In this document: in pieces, positions 8,041 to 14,753 of the stretch
Position numbering within the stretch: position 1 is the first letter of the stretch
How the letters are laid out: each line of letters begins with the position of its first letter
Source of the DNA: Acidobacteriota bacterium
GTDB lineage: Bacteria; Acidobacteriota; UBA6911; RPQK01; JADFOI01
Assembly (NCBI GenBank): GCA_022545645.1
Contig: JACZQQ010000024.1
Location: 1-18,521, forward strand
DNA length: 18,521 bases
Direction of reading: 5' to 3'
Translations under genes and position numbers: made by a program
Notes under the pieces: model-generated
The model's database searches: none
Told to the model about the DNA's origin: nothing
The model's input: only the letters and a program-made list of their open reading frames with translations

Positions 8041-8061
8041 TCTGTCCGGGATAGGGCTTCT

Positions 8062-9489
8062 ATGGAACATTTTGACCTGTTTGTCATCGGTACGGGACCA
8101 GCCGGCCAAAGAGCTGCCATACAGGCAGCCAAGTTGGGCAAGAAGGTGGGAATTTGCGATCGCCGGGAGCTGGTGGGCGGGGTGTGCATCAACACGGGAA
8201 CTATTCCCTCCAAGACCTTTCGAGAGGCCGTTCTCTATCTAACCGGTCGGAGGCAGCGAGCCATCTACGGCCGTTCCTATACCGTGAAAGAGGAGATCAC
8301 GATGGAGGATCTTCTCTTTCGATGCCAGCACGTGATCCGGCGAGAAGTCGAAGTGATTCGTGATCAGGTGAGCCGCAACGGAATCACGCTGCTTGGCGGA
8401 GAGGCTTCATTTGTGGATCCCCATACTCTCATCATTAAGGGTCAGGAGGAGGAGACGGAAGTCAGAGCGGACTATCTCGTCATCGCTACAGGGACCGTTC
8501 CGAGCCAGCCTGAAGGGGTGGACGTGGATCAGGAGACGGTCATCACCTCCGATATGATTATGAGCATTAAGCGGATCCCTCAAACCATGACCATTGTGGG
8601 GGCGGGCGTCATCGGTGCCGAGTATGCGTCGATTTTTGCCGCACTTGGAGTGGAGGTGACCTTGGTCGACAAGCGGCGGCAGCTGCTCGAGTTTGTGGAT
8701 GTCGAGATTATGGAGTCCCTCAAGTATCAGATGAGGGACATGGATTGCATCTTTCGGTTGGGCGAGGAAGTTGCCTCGGTGACGATTGAAAAACCGAGGC
8801 GGGCCGTGGCAATTTTGAAGTCGGGAAAACGAATTATCTCCGAGCTGCTCCTCTATTCCATTGGTAGAATCGGGGCAACTCCGGCATTGAATCTGAAAGC
8901 GGCGGGGTTAACGGCCGACCAACGAGGCCGCTTGAAGGTCGATGAGAGGTACCAGACCGAGCAGCCTCATATCTTTGCAGCCGGAGATGTGATTGGGTTC
9001 CCGGCTTTGGCCTCAACCTCTATGGAGCAGGGCCGGATCGCGGCTTGTAATGCCTTTGGAGCACAGGTGATCTCCATGCCCGATCTCTTTCCCTACGGGA
9101 TCTATACCGTCCCGGAGATCTCGATGGTGGGTAAGTCAGAAAGGGAGCTGACCGAAGAGGGAATTGCCTACGAAGTGGGTCTTGCCCGTTACCGTGAGAT
9201 CGCCCGCGGTGTGATGGTGGGGGACGACTCGGGTCTCCTCAAGCTGCTGTTTCATCGAGAAACCCGGAAAATTCTCGGTGTTCACATCATCGGGACTTCC
9301 GCAACGGAACTGATCCATATTGGGCAGGCCGTCATCGCTATGGGGGGAACCATCGATTACTTCGTCAATACCGTCTTCAACTATCCGACCTTTGCAGAGT
9401 GTTACAAGGTGGCCGCTTTGGATGGCTACAACAAGGTCGGTCCTGCAGAGGGAGAAGTTCCTCCTCCCGGGAGTGGTTTGACCGGCTGA
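8062..9489 (+). CDS. sthA: Soluble pyridine nucleotide transhydrogenase (SthA-like flavoprotein)
   Basis: SthA is a cytoplasmic FAD enzyme that moves hydride between NADPH and NAD+. The 475-aa protein has an FAD-binding GTGPAG at 10-15. The redox region GGVCINTGTIPSK keeps Cys42, but Thr47 replaces the second Cys of dihydrolipoamide dehydrogenases. The NAD(P) motif GAGVIGAEYAS begins at 180 with Asp203 at the end of the second strand, and AAGDVIG is the second FAD motif. The C-terminus has FNYPTFAECYKVAALDGYNKV in place of the HPH(P/A)TLSE acid-base motif. Loss of the disulfide partner and of that His argues for SthA over Lpd. Asp203 suggests good NAD(H) binding. The SD is weak (ATAGGG). A 20-residue Pro/Gly-rich tail is extra. 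The likely role is NADPH/NADH balance. Confidence 0.85.
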   Translation: MEHFDLFVIGTGPAGQRAAIQAAKLGKKVGICDRRELVGGVCINTGTIPSKTFREAVLYLTGRRQRAIYGRSYTVKEEITMEDLLFRCQHVIRREVEVIRDQVSRNGITLLGGEASFVDPHTLIIKGQEEETEVRADYLVIATGTVPSQPEGVDVDQETVITSDMIMSIKRIPQTMTIVGAGVIGAEYASIFAALGVEVTLVDKRRQLLEFVDVEIMESLKYQMRDMDCIFRLGEEVASVTIEKPRRAVAILKSGKRIISELLLYSIGRIGATPALNLKAAGLTADQRGRLKVDERYQTEQPHIFAAGDVIGFPALASTSMEQGRIAACNAFGAQVISMPDLFPYGIYTVPEISMVGKSERELTEEGIAYEVGLARYREIARGVMVGDDSGLLKLLFHRETRKILGVHIIGTSATELIHIGQAVIAMGGTIDYFVNTVFNYPTFAECYKVAALDGYNKVGPAEGEVPPPGSGLTG

Positions 9490-9500
9490 CAGCCGTCAGC

Positions 9501-9605
9501 GGAAATTCCAAATTCCAAGTCCTAAATCCTAAACAAATTCCAAATTCCAAATTCCAAACCTGACCTGGAACTTGGAACTTGAAACCTGGAATGCGCGCGA
9601 AGCGC
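9501..9605. repeat. AAATTCC heptamer array followed by a CCTGGAACTTGGAAC/GCGCGCGAAGCGC word element
   Basis: Bases 9501-9558 are degenerate tandem copies of AAATTCC, interrupted by AAGTCC and TAAATCC words. Bases 9564-9605 then read CCTGGAACTTGGAAC, CTTGAAACCTGGAA and GCGCGCGAAGCGC. The same three words recur in the opposite orientation at 11720-11782. The array fills the gap after sthA and reaches to within about 45 bp of the pseudopilin start. Apart from this repeat I see nothing coding in 9490-9635. Confidence 0.8.
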
Positions 9606-9635
9606 CCTCTCAGGCGGAGCCGGAAGTCGAAATGT

Positions 9636-9641
9636 TACAAT
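9636..9641 (+). promoter_or_regulatory. Candidate -10 element for a leaderless pseudopilin mRNA
   Basis: TACAAT (5/6 match to TATAAT) ends 6 bp before ATG 9648. No -35 box is visible at normal spacing and no Shine-Dalgarno precedes the ATG. A start point 6-7 nt after the -10 box would place the mRNA end on the A of the start codon, a leaderless transcript. This is inferred from spacing alone. Confidence 0.35.
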
Positions 9642-9647
9642 AGATCC

Positions 9648-10016
9648 ATGGTCAATGCTTCTGAAAAAGCCAGGGCCAGGATGGGCTCCGAGCGAGGTCT
9701 CGGCTTTATTTCCGTTATCGTGACCCTGTTGATCATTGGGGCCCTCTACTACGGCTATCTCGGCCAGGGCGGCATGAACGAGCAACTCACCCGGGGCGGT
9801 GTTGTCAAGACGGCCGGACAAGCCATTGCCTGCCAAATGAACCGTCAGGCTATCGAACGAGCCATCATGACCTGGACCATGAGCCATCCGGGCAAACAGC
9901 CCACCCTGAAGGATCTGGAAAGGGACGGGATTTCCATCAATCGTTGCCCGGAAGGTGGTCGCTTCAAGGTGGAGGGGAAAAAGGTTTCCTGTTCACTCCA
10001 CTCCGATTCCGGTTGA
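9648..10016 (+). CDS. Orphan type IV pilin-like / pseudopilin-like protein
   Basis: The 122-aa protein has a basic leader and then GLG-FISVIVTLLIIGALYYGYL, one hydrophobic helix from residue 20. This resembles a type III prepilin signal cleaved between Gly19 and Phe20. Position +5, normally Glu, is Ile24. The C-terminal part has a helix (QAIERAIMTWTMSHPG) and then LKDLERDGISINRCPEGGRFKV...VSCSLHS. That CP.GG.....V.CS.H pattern matches the C-terminus of ComGC/GspG-like pilins. No pilus assembly or prepilin peptidase gene is nearby. ATG 9648 is chosen over the upstream frame opening because the -10 box abuts it. ATG 9681 is an alternative. It could be a minor pilin acting with machinery elsewhere, or an anchored small protein of other function. 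Confidence 0.6.
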   Translation: MVNASEKARARMGSERGLGFISVIVTLLIIGALYYGYLGQGGMNEQLTRGGVVKTAGQAIACQMNRQAIERAIMTWTMSHPGKQPTLKDLERDGISINRCPEGGRFKVEGKKVSCSLHSDSG

Positions 10017-10052
10017 CGCGGCCAGATCCGCTGCCGCAGTAGAGTGGGTATG

Positions 10053-10073
10053 AGAAAAGCGGGCTCGCCCGCT
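10053..10073 (-). terminator. Intrinsic terminator of the acyl-CoA ligase gene
   Basis: Reading the minus strand, three bases after the ligase stop codon comes AGCGGGC-GA-GCCCGCT. This is a perfect 7-bp dyad, effectively a 6-bp stem with a 4-nt loop (10073-10058). It is followed by TTTTCTC. The T-tract is on the minus-strand side only, so it terminates the leftward gene. It may also end the pseudopilin transcript less efficiently. Confidence 0.75.
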
Positions 10074-10076
10074 AAC

Positions 10077-11642
10077 CTATTCGTCCTTCTCTCGAAGCCC
10101 TTTTCGGATGATCTTGCCCGTCACCGTCTTGGGAAACTCATCAATGAATTCGATTTCCTTGGGGACCTTATAGGGAGCGATCAGTTCTCGAGTCATTTTC
10201 CGGAGTTCTTCTCCAAGTTCTTCCGAAGGGCTTTGGCCGGGTCGAAGGACAACGAAGGCTTTAACCAGCTGGCCTAAAATCTGATCCTTCTTTCCCACTA
10301 CCGCCGCTTCAAGCACGGATTCGTGCTCCTGCAAGGTATCCTCGACTTCTTTCGGACTGATCAAGTATCCTCGACTCTTGATCAGATCATCAGATCTTGA
10401 GACAAACCAGAAGAAACCCTCTTCGTCGATGTAGGACATATCACCCGTGAGGTACCATCCCTTGTTGAATCTGGATTTCCACATTTCTTCCTGATTTTCG
10501 TAGCGTAGGGCCAGGCCCGGGTGGTCTGCACTGATGGCAAGATACCCAACTTCACCCCTTTCAATTTCATTTCCCTCTTTATCGACTACGGTCACAGGCG
10601 GAACTCCAGCGAAGGGCTTTCCCATGGTGCTGAGCTTGACCACGCCGGGTCTGGTGCAACAGAAGATGTGGATCTCGGTTTGCCCCATGGAATCGTAAAT
10701 CTCACTGTTAAAGCGTTTTTTCCAGGTCTTGAAAACATGAGGGGGAAGTGTTTCTCCGGAGCTCAATCCCATCTTCAGGGAGGAGCAGTCCCATCGTTTC
10801 TCGGCATCCTCTACCAGAAGCATTCGTTTGAAGATGGTGGGATTTCCAATGAAATGGGTGGCTCCATATTTTTCGATGTACTCAAAAGCTCTCTCCGTAT
10901 CAAACCTCCCCTGATAGACGCCCACGGTGGCACCACGGTAGAAGGGGTAAAAGAAATTACAACCAAAGGGATACATCCAGTTGATTTCGGAGACCGACAG
11001 CGTCACGTCTCCAGGCTGGAGCTCCATTTCAACCTTGGCGATCGGTTCGCCGGTGGCAATGAGCCAGCTATGAGCGTGAACAATTCCCTTGGGGATCGAA
11101 GTCGTCCCTGATGTGTAAAGCATAAATGCTTCGTCGCTGCTCTTGGTGTCTGCACATTCGAGCTCCGTGGAAGCATCCTGGATCATCTCTTCAAAAGGAA
11201 TACCCTGTTTGCCGCCTTCACCGATGACAATGATATTTTTGAGCGGCTCGCTTTTCACTTCATCAAAAACGGAGAGACTCTCAGAGTGAACAATGGCAGC
11301 CACGGCCTGGGTGTCATTGAGGATATGCTGGACTTCCCTGGCTCCAAACAAACTGCTGGTTGGAACGGGTACGGCTCCTATCTTCATGCAGGCCAGGATG
11401 GAAAAATAAAGTTCGAGGCAGTTCTGAGATCTCAGTACGACTCGATTGCCCTTTGCAATACCCATGCCCAGCAGGGCATTCCCGATTCGGTTGACCGAGT
11501 CTTGAAGTTCGCTCCAACTTACTTTTCTGTCATCAAAGAGCAGCGCCGGATTGTCGCGATCAGGGCCTTCGGCCCACTGATCACAGGCAAGCTGAGCCAT
11601 ATTCGTCTTCTCAGGAATGGAAAGCTCTTGAACCTCACTCAT
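10077..11642 (-). CDS. AMP-forming acyl/aryl-CoA ligase (benzoate-CoA ligase / medium-chain acyl-CoA synthetase-like)
   Basis: ANL-superfamily ligases activate a carboxylate with ATP, then transfer it to CoA. The 521-aa protein has P-loop A3 YTSGTTSIPKG (176-186), YDSMGQTE (A5, 316-323), YLTGD (A7, 397-401), SRSDDLIKSRGYLISP (A8 hinge, 415-430) and the catalytic Lys510 in TGKIIRK. Ser182 replaces the glycine usual after the SGTT motif. GNPTIFKRML and the MYPFGCNFFYPF segment resemble benzoate, aminobenzoate and medium-chain ligases. ATG 11642 is chosen because GGGAGG (11656-11651) is 8 nt upstream. The TTG at 11648 would be too close. It is divergent from two UbiD genes, with its own promoter and terminator. 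Activation of the product or substrate of those UbiD enzymes is an inference. Confidence 0.88.
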   Translation of the reverse strand: MSEVQELSIPEKTNMAQLACDQWAEGPDRDNPALLFDDRKVSWSELQDSVNRIGNALLGMGIAKGNRVVLRSQNCLELYFSILACMKIGAVPVPTSSLFGAREVQHILNDTQAVAAIVHSESLSVFDEVKSEPLKNIIVIGEGGKQGIPFEEMIQDASTELECADTKSSDEAFMLYTSGTTSIPKGIVHAHSWLIATGEPIAKVEMELQPGDVTLSVSEINWMYPFGCNFFYPFYRGATVGVYQGRFDTERAFEYIEKYGATHFIGNPTIFKRMLLVEDAEKRWDCSSLKMGLSSGETLPPHVFKTWKKRFNSEIYDSMGQTEIHIFCCTRPGVVKLSTMGKPFAGVPPVTVVDKEGNEIERGEVGYLAISADHPGLALRYENQEEMWKSRFNKGWYLTGDMSYIDEEGFFWFVSRSDDLIKSRGYLISPKEVEDTLQEHESVLEAAVVGKKDQILGQLVKAFVVLRPGQSPSEELGEELRKMTRELIAPYKVPKEIEFIDEFPKTVTGKIIRKGLREKDE

Positions 11643-11675
11643 CGTCAATCCTCCCTCTCTGAATTCAAGTTTTAG

Positions 11676-11704
11676 AATGTAGAGTAAGGAGCTACGCGTG
11701 TCAA
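11676..11704 (-). promoter_or_regulatory. Sigma70-type promoter of the acyl-CoA ligase
   Basis: On the minus strand a perfect TTGACA (11704-11699) is followed after 17 bp by TACATT (11681-11676), a 4/6 -10 box. The transcript would begin near 11669, with a leader of about 27 nt holding GGGAGG. It faces away from the UbiD promoter at 11850-11878, so the two promoters are back to back with repeat words between them. Confidence 0.7.
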
Positions 11705-11719
11705 CGGTGCGTGCTCCCG

Positions 11720-11848
11720 TACGCGTTCCAAGTTCCAGGTCGGAGCGCGCTTTCGCGCGCGTTCCAGGTTCCAGGTTTCAAGAGGTCTAAGTCTTGTCGG
11801 TAGTCCGTGCCTTGTCTGTTGTCTGCGGTCTGCGGTCCGCTGGTCCCT
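11720..11848. repeat. Word repeats between the divergent promoters
   Basis: Bases 11720-11782 hold, on the minus strand, CTTGAAACCTGGAA, GCGCGCGAAAGCGC and CCTGGAACTTGGAAC. These are an inverted, rearranged copy of the element at 9564-9605. Bases 11786-11848 hold GTC-initiated heptamer words (GTCTGTT, GTCTGCG, GTCTGCG, GTCCGCTG). They separate the two sigma70 promoters. I find no gene here. A binding-site role is possible but unsupported, because the words also occur in spacers without promoters. Confidence 0.75.
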
Positions 11849-11849
11849 G

Positions 11850-11878
11850 TTGACCCTCCTTCTCCCCACCATTACAAT
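11850..11878 (+). promoter_or_regulatory. Sigma70-type promoter of the tandem UbiD genes
   Basis: TTGACC (11850-11855) and TACAAT (11873-11878) are separated by 17 bp, and each matches the consensus at five of six bases. Transcription would start near 11885, giving a leader of about 27 nt before ATG 11912. No terminator or riboswitch-like fold is evident in that short leader. Confidence 0.7.
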
Positions 11879-11911
11879 CCCTCTACAGCTCGCCGTCATG
11901 AGCCGAAGCGA

Positions 11912-13285
11912 ATGAAAAGAACCAAAGATTTGAGAGGTTTTCTCGCCGAATATGAACGAGAAAATCCGAAAGAGTTTTGCAGGATCACGAGGGAAGTGGA
12001 TCCCAAGTATGAGGTTGCCGGGATACTGACCAAGCTTGAAGAGATGCGGAAGCTGCCCATCCTGTTTTACGAAAAGGTCAAGGGATCTTCCTTTCCCGTG
12101 GTGACCAATGTCTGTTCGACAAAAAAGAAGATTGCAGCAAGCATTGGTGTTGATTCCAAAGAATTTAGAGCCAAGTACCTTGCGGCTATTGAAAATCAAC
12201 TTTCTCCCAAGATGGTTACCGATGGCCCCGTCCTGGAAGAGACCATCGCTGAAGATGATTTTGATTTCAAAGACCTGCCCTTGATGACCTATCACGAAGG
12301 TGATGCGGCCCCCTATCTCACTGCTGGAATGGTTTTGGGAAAAGACCCTGAGACGGGACAGGTCAATGCCAGCTTCAACCGATTGATGTATCAGGGCAGA
12401 AATAAGGCGGGAATCTTCATGACCGTAGGCAAGCATCTCCATGAGATGTATTCCCGGATGGAAGATCAGGGAAAGCCTTTTCCGATCAGTATTTCCATAG
12501 GCAATCATCCGGCTTGGGCCCTGGGTGCCCTGTATATTGGACCCTACGGGGACAATGAACTGGGGATCATCGGAGGTCTTTTGGAAAGCCCTGTGGAGAT
12601 GATCGAGGGGGAGCTGCCGGGCACGGTCTTCCCCGCCGATGCTGAGATTGTTCTGGAGGCGGTGATTGAACCACACGTCAGGGAAGAGGAAGGTCCCTTT
12701 TGCGAGTTTTCCGGGTATGCCACGGGAAAGGGATTAAGGCCCGTGGTGACCGTGAAGTCCGTCCACTTAAGGAAAAATGCCATTTTTCAAGACATTTGCG
12801 GAGGACAGCATCGGGAGCATCTGGTGATGGCCACCATCCCCATGGAAGCCAATTTCTATAGAACGATTCAGGGCGCTGTGCCCACCCTTGTGGATATTCA
12901 CGTTCCTGCACCCTTTACCCTGATTATTTCGATCAAGAAGAGATTCCCGGGACAGGCCCAATCGGCCATTCTTGCCGCCTTCTCCTGTGACGTCTATTTA
13001 AAGCACGTCATTGTGGTGGATGAAGATGTCCAGATCACCAATCTTCAGGAGGTCGTTTGGGCCGTGGCCACTCGCGTTCAGGGCGATCGGGATATGGTCA
13101 TCATTCCGGGGGTGAGGGGTTCCTCCCTGGACCCTTCCTGTGGAGAGGAGGGAGTGGTCACCAAGATGGGGATCGACGCCACTGCCAAGCCCTCTCTCTC
13201 TGCCTTCCCCAGGAGAAACAAGGTTCCCCAGGAAGTTCTGGACAGGCTCCAGCTGGAGAACTACCTGAATTTGGATAACCTTTGA
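11912..13285 (+). CDS. UbiD-family prFMN-dependent (de)carboxylase, first of tandem pair
   Basis: The 457-aa protein has full UbiD length, beginning MKRTKDLRGFL. Hand alignment with Fdc1 finds every prFMN/metal residue: Asn152 and Arg157 (NASFNR), His175 (VGKH), Glu229 (PVEMIEG) and the catalytic Glu260/Glu265 pair. The loop between those Glu residues reads EGPFCE, with Cys264 where Gly is usual. ATG 11912 was chosen because it begins the typical family N-terminus and lies about 27 nt after the predicted transcription start. The upstream 35 codons of open frame run through repeat and promoter sequence. The SD is weak. The next UbiD gene starts 13 nt after its stop, so they form an operon and perhaps a hetero-oligomer, as in phenylphosphate carboxylase, whose alpha and beta subunits are both UbiD-like. 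Substrate unknown. Confidence 0.92.
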   Translation: MKRTKDLRGFLAEYERENPKEFCRITREVDPKYEVAGILTKLEEMRKLPILFYEKVKGSSFPVVTNVCSTKKKIAASIGVDSKEFRAKYLAAIENQLSPKMVTDGPVLEETIAEDDFDFKDLPLMTYHEGDAAPYLTAGMVLGKDPETGQVNASFNRLMYQGRNKAGIFMTVGKHLHEMYSRMEDQGKPFPISISIGNHPAWALGALYIGPYGDNELGIIGGLLESPVEMIEGELPGTVFPADAEIVLEAVIEPHVREEEGPFCEFSGYATGKGLRPVVTVKSVHLRKNAIFQDICGGQHREHLVMATIPMEANFYRTIQGAVPTLVDIHVPAPFTLIISIKKRFPGQAQSAILAAFSCDVYLKHVIVVDEDVQITNLQEVVWAVATRVQGDRDMVIIPGVRGSSLDPSCGEEGVVTKMGIDATAKPSLSAFPRRNKVPQEVLDRLQLENYLNLDNL

Positions 13286-13298
13286 AGGGAGTTGAAAC

Positions 13299-14744
13299 AT
13301 GACCGAGATCAAAGAGCGCAGTGGACTCAGCGCTATCATTGAACGTTATAAGGAGAAAGGTGAGGTCCTTGAGATCGAAAAAGAGGTGGACTCGGAGTGC
13401 GAGTTAACCGGCATTATCTCAAAATTGAATTCACTTCCACGGACCCCCGGAGTCGTCTTCAAGAATGTCAAAGGATATGACTTCCCTTGTGCGGCGTGCC
13501 TTCTCTCTGAAAAGGATAGGACTCGCGAAATCCTCGGACTTCCGGTTTCGCCCCGGGAGTTTAAGGAGGCTTTCATCGAGGCTACCGGGAACCCCATCCC
13601 TTCTGTCCAGGTCAGCGACGGTCCCTGTAAGGAGCAGGTTTATACCCGTAATTTCGATGCCCTTCAGATAGTTCCTTCCGTCAAGGTTACCCCTCATGAC
13701 GGGGGAAAATACTTCCAGCCCCTGATTATTTCCAAAGATCCGGATACCGGAGTCCAGAATGTGGCCATCAATCGGGCCATGCTCTTGAAGGACAACACGG
13801 TTGCTTTGAATGTGAGAAACGAGAGTGGGGTGGGCAACAACTTTTTAAAGTACAAAAGAGAGGGAAAACCTTTTGAGGTGGCCCTGGTCATGGGGGTTCC
13901 CCTTGATCTGTATATCTCTGCGGCTACCAAGCTTCCCCTGGGTCAGGATGAACTGGCTCTTGCCGGTGCCCTGAGAAAGAAGGCAGTGGAGGTCATTCCA
14001 TGCGAAACCATCGATCTAGTCGTTCCTGCTGAAGCGAGTTTTGTCCTCGAAGGGGTCATTGAGCCACCCTATGATCTGGCCTCCGAGGGACCCTGGCCCG
14101 AGTTCTTGAAGTATATGAGCATACCCCAACGCAAACCTGTGTTGAAGATTCAGGCCCTCAGCCTGAGGGAAGATGCGATTGCTTATGTGGTTGTGGCGGG
14201 GACCAAAGAAAATTTCAATTTCAGGATCTCCAACGATATTGCTTTTTACCAATACGTGAAGGCACTGGACCCCAACTTTGTGGTGGATGCAACCCTGACT
14301 CCCGGTTCGGCTCACTGGCATCATGGGATTATCCAGGTGAGAAAGGATGACTACGATCTGGAAGGTCTTCAAACTCATGTGGCCATGTCGGCGTTTGGAT
14401 TTTCCGTTTACCTGGAGACCGTTACGGTGGTTGATGAGGACGTCGATATCCTGGATATGGACGAGATCGAGTGGGCAGTAACCACTCGTTGTAACCCTTC
14501 AGAGCAGATTCATATTATCCCCGAGGTCAAGGCTCACAGGAATAATCCCATCGCCGGGGTGCGAGAGCTTGTGGAGGGAAGTTTCGTCGGCAAGGCGAAG
14601 ATGATCGTCGATGCCACCGTTCCCTGGAAATACAAGAATTTGAAAGGAAAAAGCGAGTTCCCGCTTTTCAAGAGGGCAAGTTTCCTGGAGGTTGATCTTA
14701 AGGACTACGTCAGTGGAGATGATTACAGCCGCTGGATGAGATAG
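13299..14744 (+). CDS. UbiD-family protein, second of tandem pair, lacking the usual metal-ligand His
   Basis: The 481-aa protein is preceded by AAGGGAG 8 nt before ATG 13299. UbiD features present are Asn154 and Arg159 (NVAINR), Glu231 (AVEVIPC) and the catalytic pair Glu263/Glu268 in EGPWPE. The residue 18 after the Arg, His in Fdc1 (H191) and in both other UbiD proteins here, is Gly177, in a divergent NVRNESGVGNN stretch. The region after the Glu pair (EFLKYMSIPQRKP) also departs from the common GxxxGY pattern, so it is a distant subfamily. Possible roles are a (de)carboxylase with altered cofactor binding, or the non-equivalent subunit of a complex with the upstream UbiD. It stops 9 bp from the convergent macroglobulin gene, with no terminator visible between them. 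Confidence 0.88.
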   Translation: MTEIKERSGLSAIIERYKEKGEVLEIEKEVDSECELTGIISKLNSLPRTPGVVFKNVKGYDFPCAACLLSEKDRTREILGLPVSPREFKEAFIEATGNPIPSVQVSDGPCKEQVYTRNFDALQIVPSVKVTPHDGGKYFQPLIISKDPDTGVQNVAINRAMLLKDNTVALNVRNESGVGNNFLKYKREGKPFEVALVMGVPLDLYISAATKLPLGQDELALAGALRKKAVEVIPCETIDLVVPAEASFVLEGVIEPPYDLASEGPWPEFLKYMSIPQRKPVLKIQALSLREDAIAYVVVAGTKENFNFRISNDIAFYQYVKALDPNFVVDATLTPGSAHWHHGIIQVRKDDYDLEGLQTHVAMSAFGFSVYLETVTVVDEDVDILDMDEIEWAVTTRCNPSEQIHIIPEVKAHRNNPIAGVRELVEGSFVGKAKMIVDATVPWKYKNLKGKSEFPLFKRASFLEVDLKDYVSGDDYSRWMR

Positions 14745-14753
14745 GCGGCGGGC

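Noticed and set aside
8062..9489. Dihydrolipoamide dehydrogenase (lpd) as identity of the flavoprotein
   Set aside because: The second redox Cys is Thr47 and the C-terminal His-containing motif is replaced by FNYPTFAE, as in SthA. No lipoyl-complex genes are nearby.
9485..9500. Hairpin GCTGAC-AGCC-GTCAGC at the end of sthA as a terminator
   Set aside because: The stem is only 6 bp, it overlaps the stop codon and no T-tract follows, so it is not supported as an intrinsic terminator.
11672..12676. 334-aa minus-strand open frame overlapping the first tandem UbiD
   Set aside because: It runs antisense through conserved UbiD sequence, and on into the repeat spacer, with no recognisable motifs.
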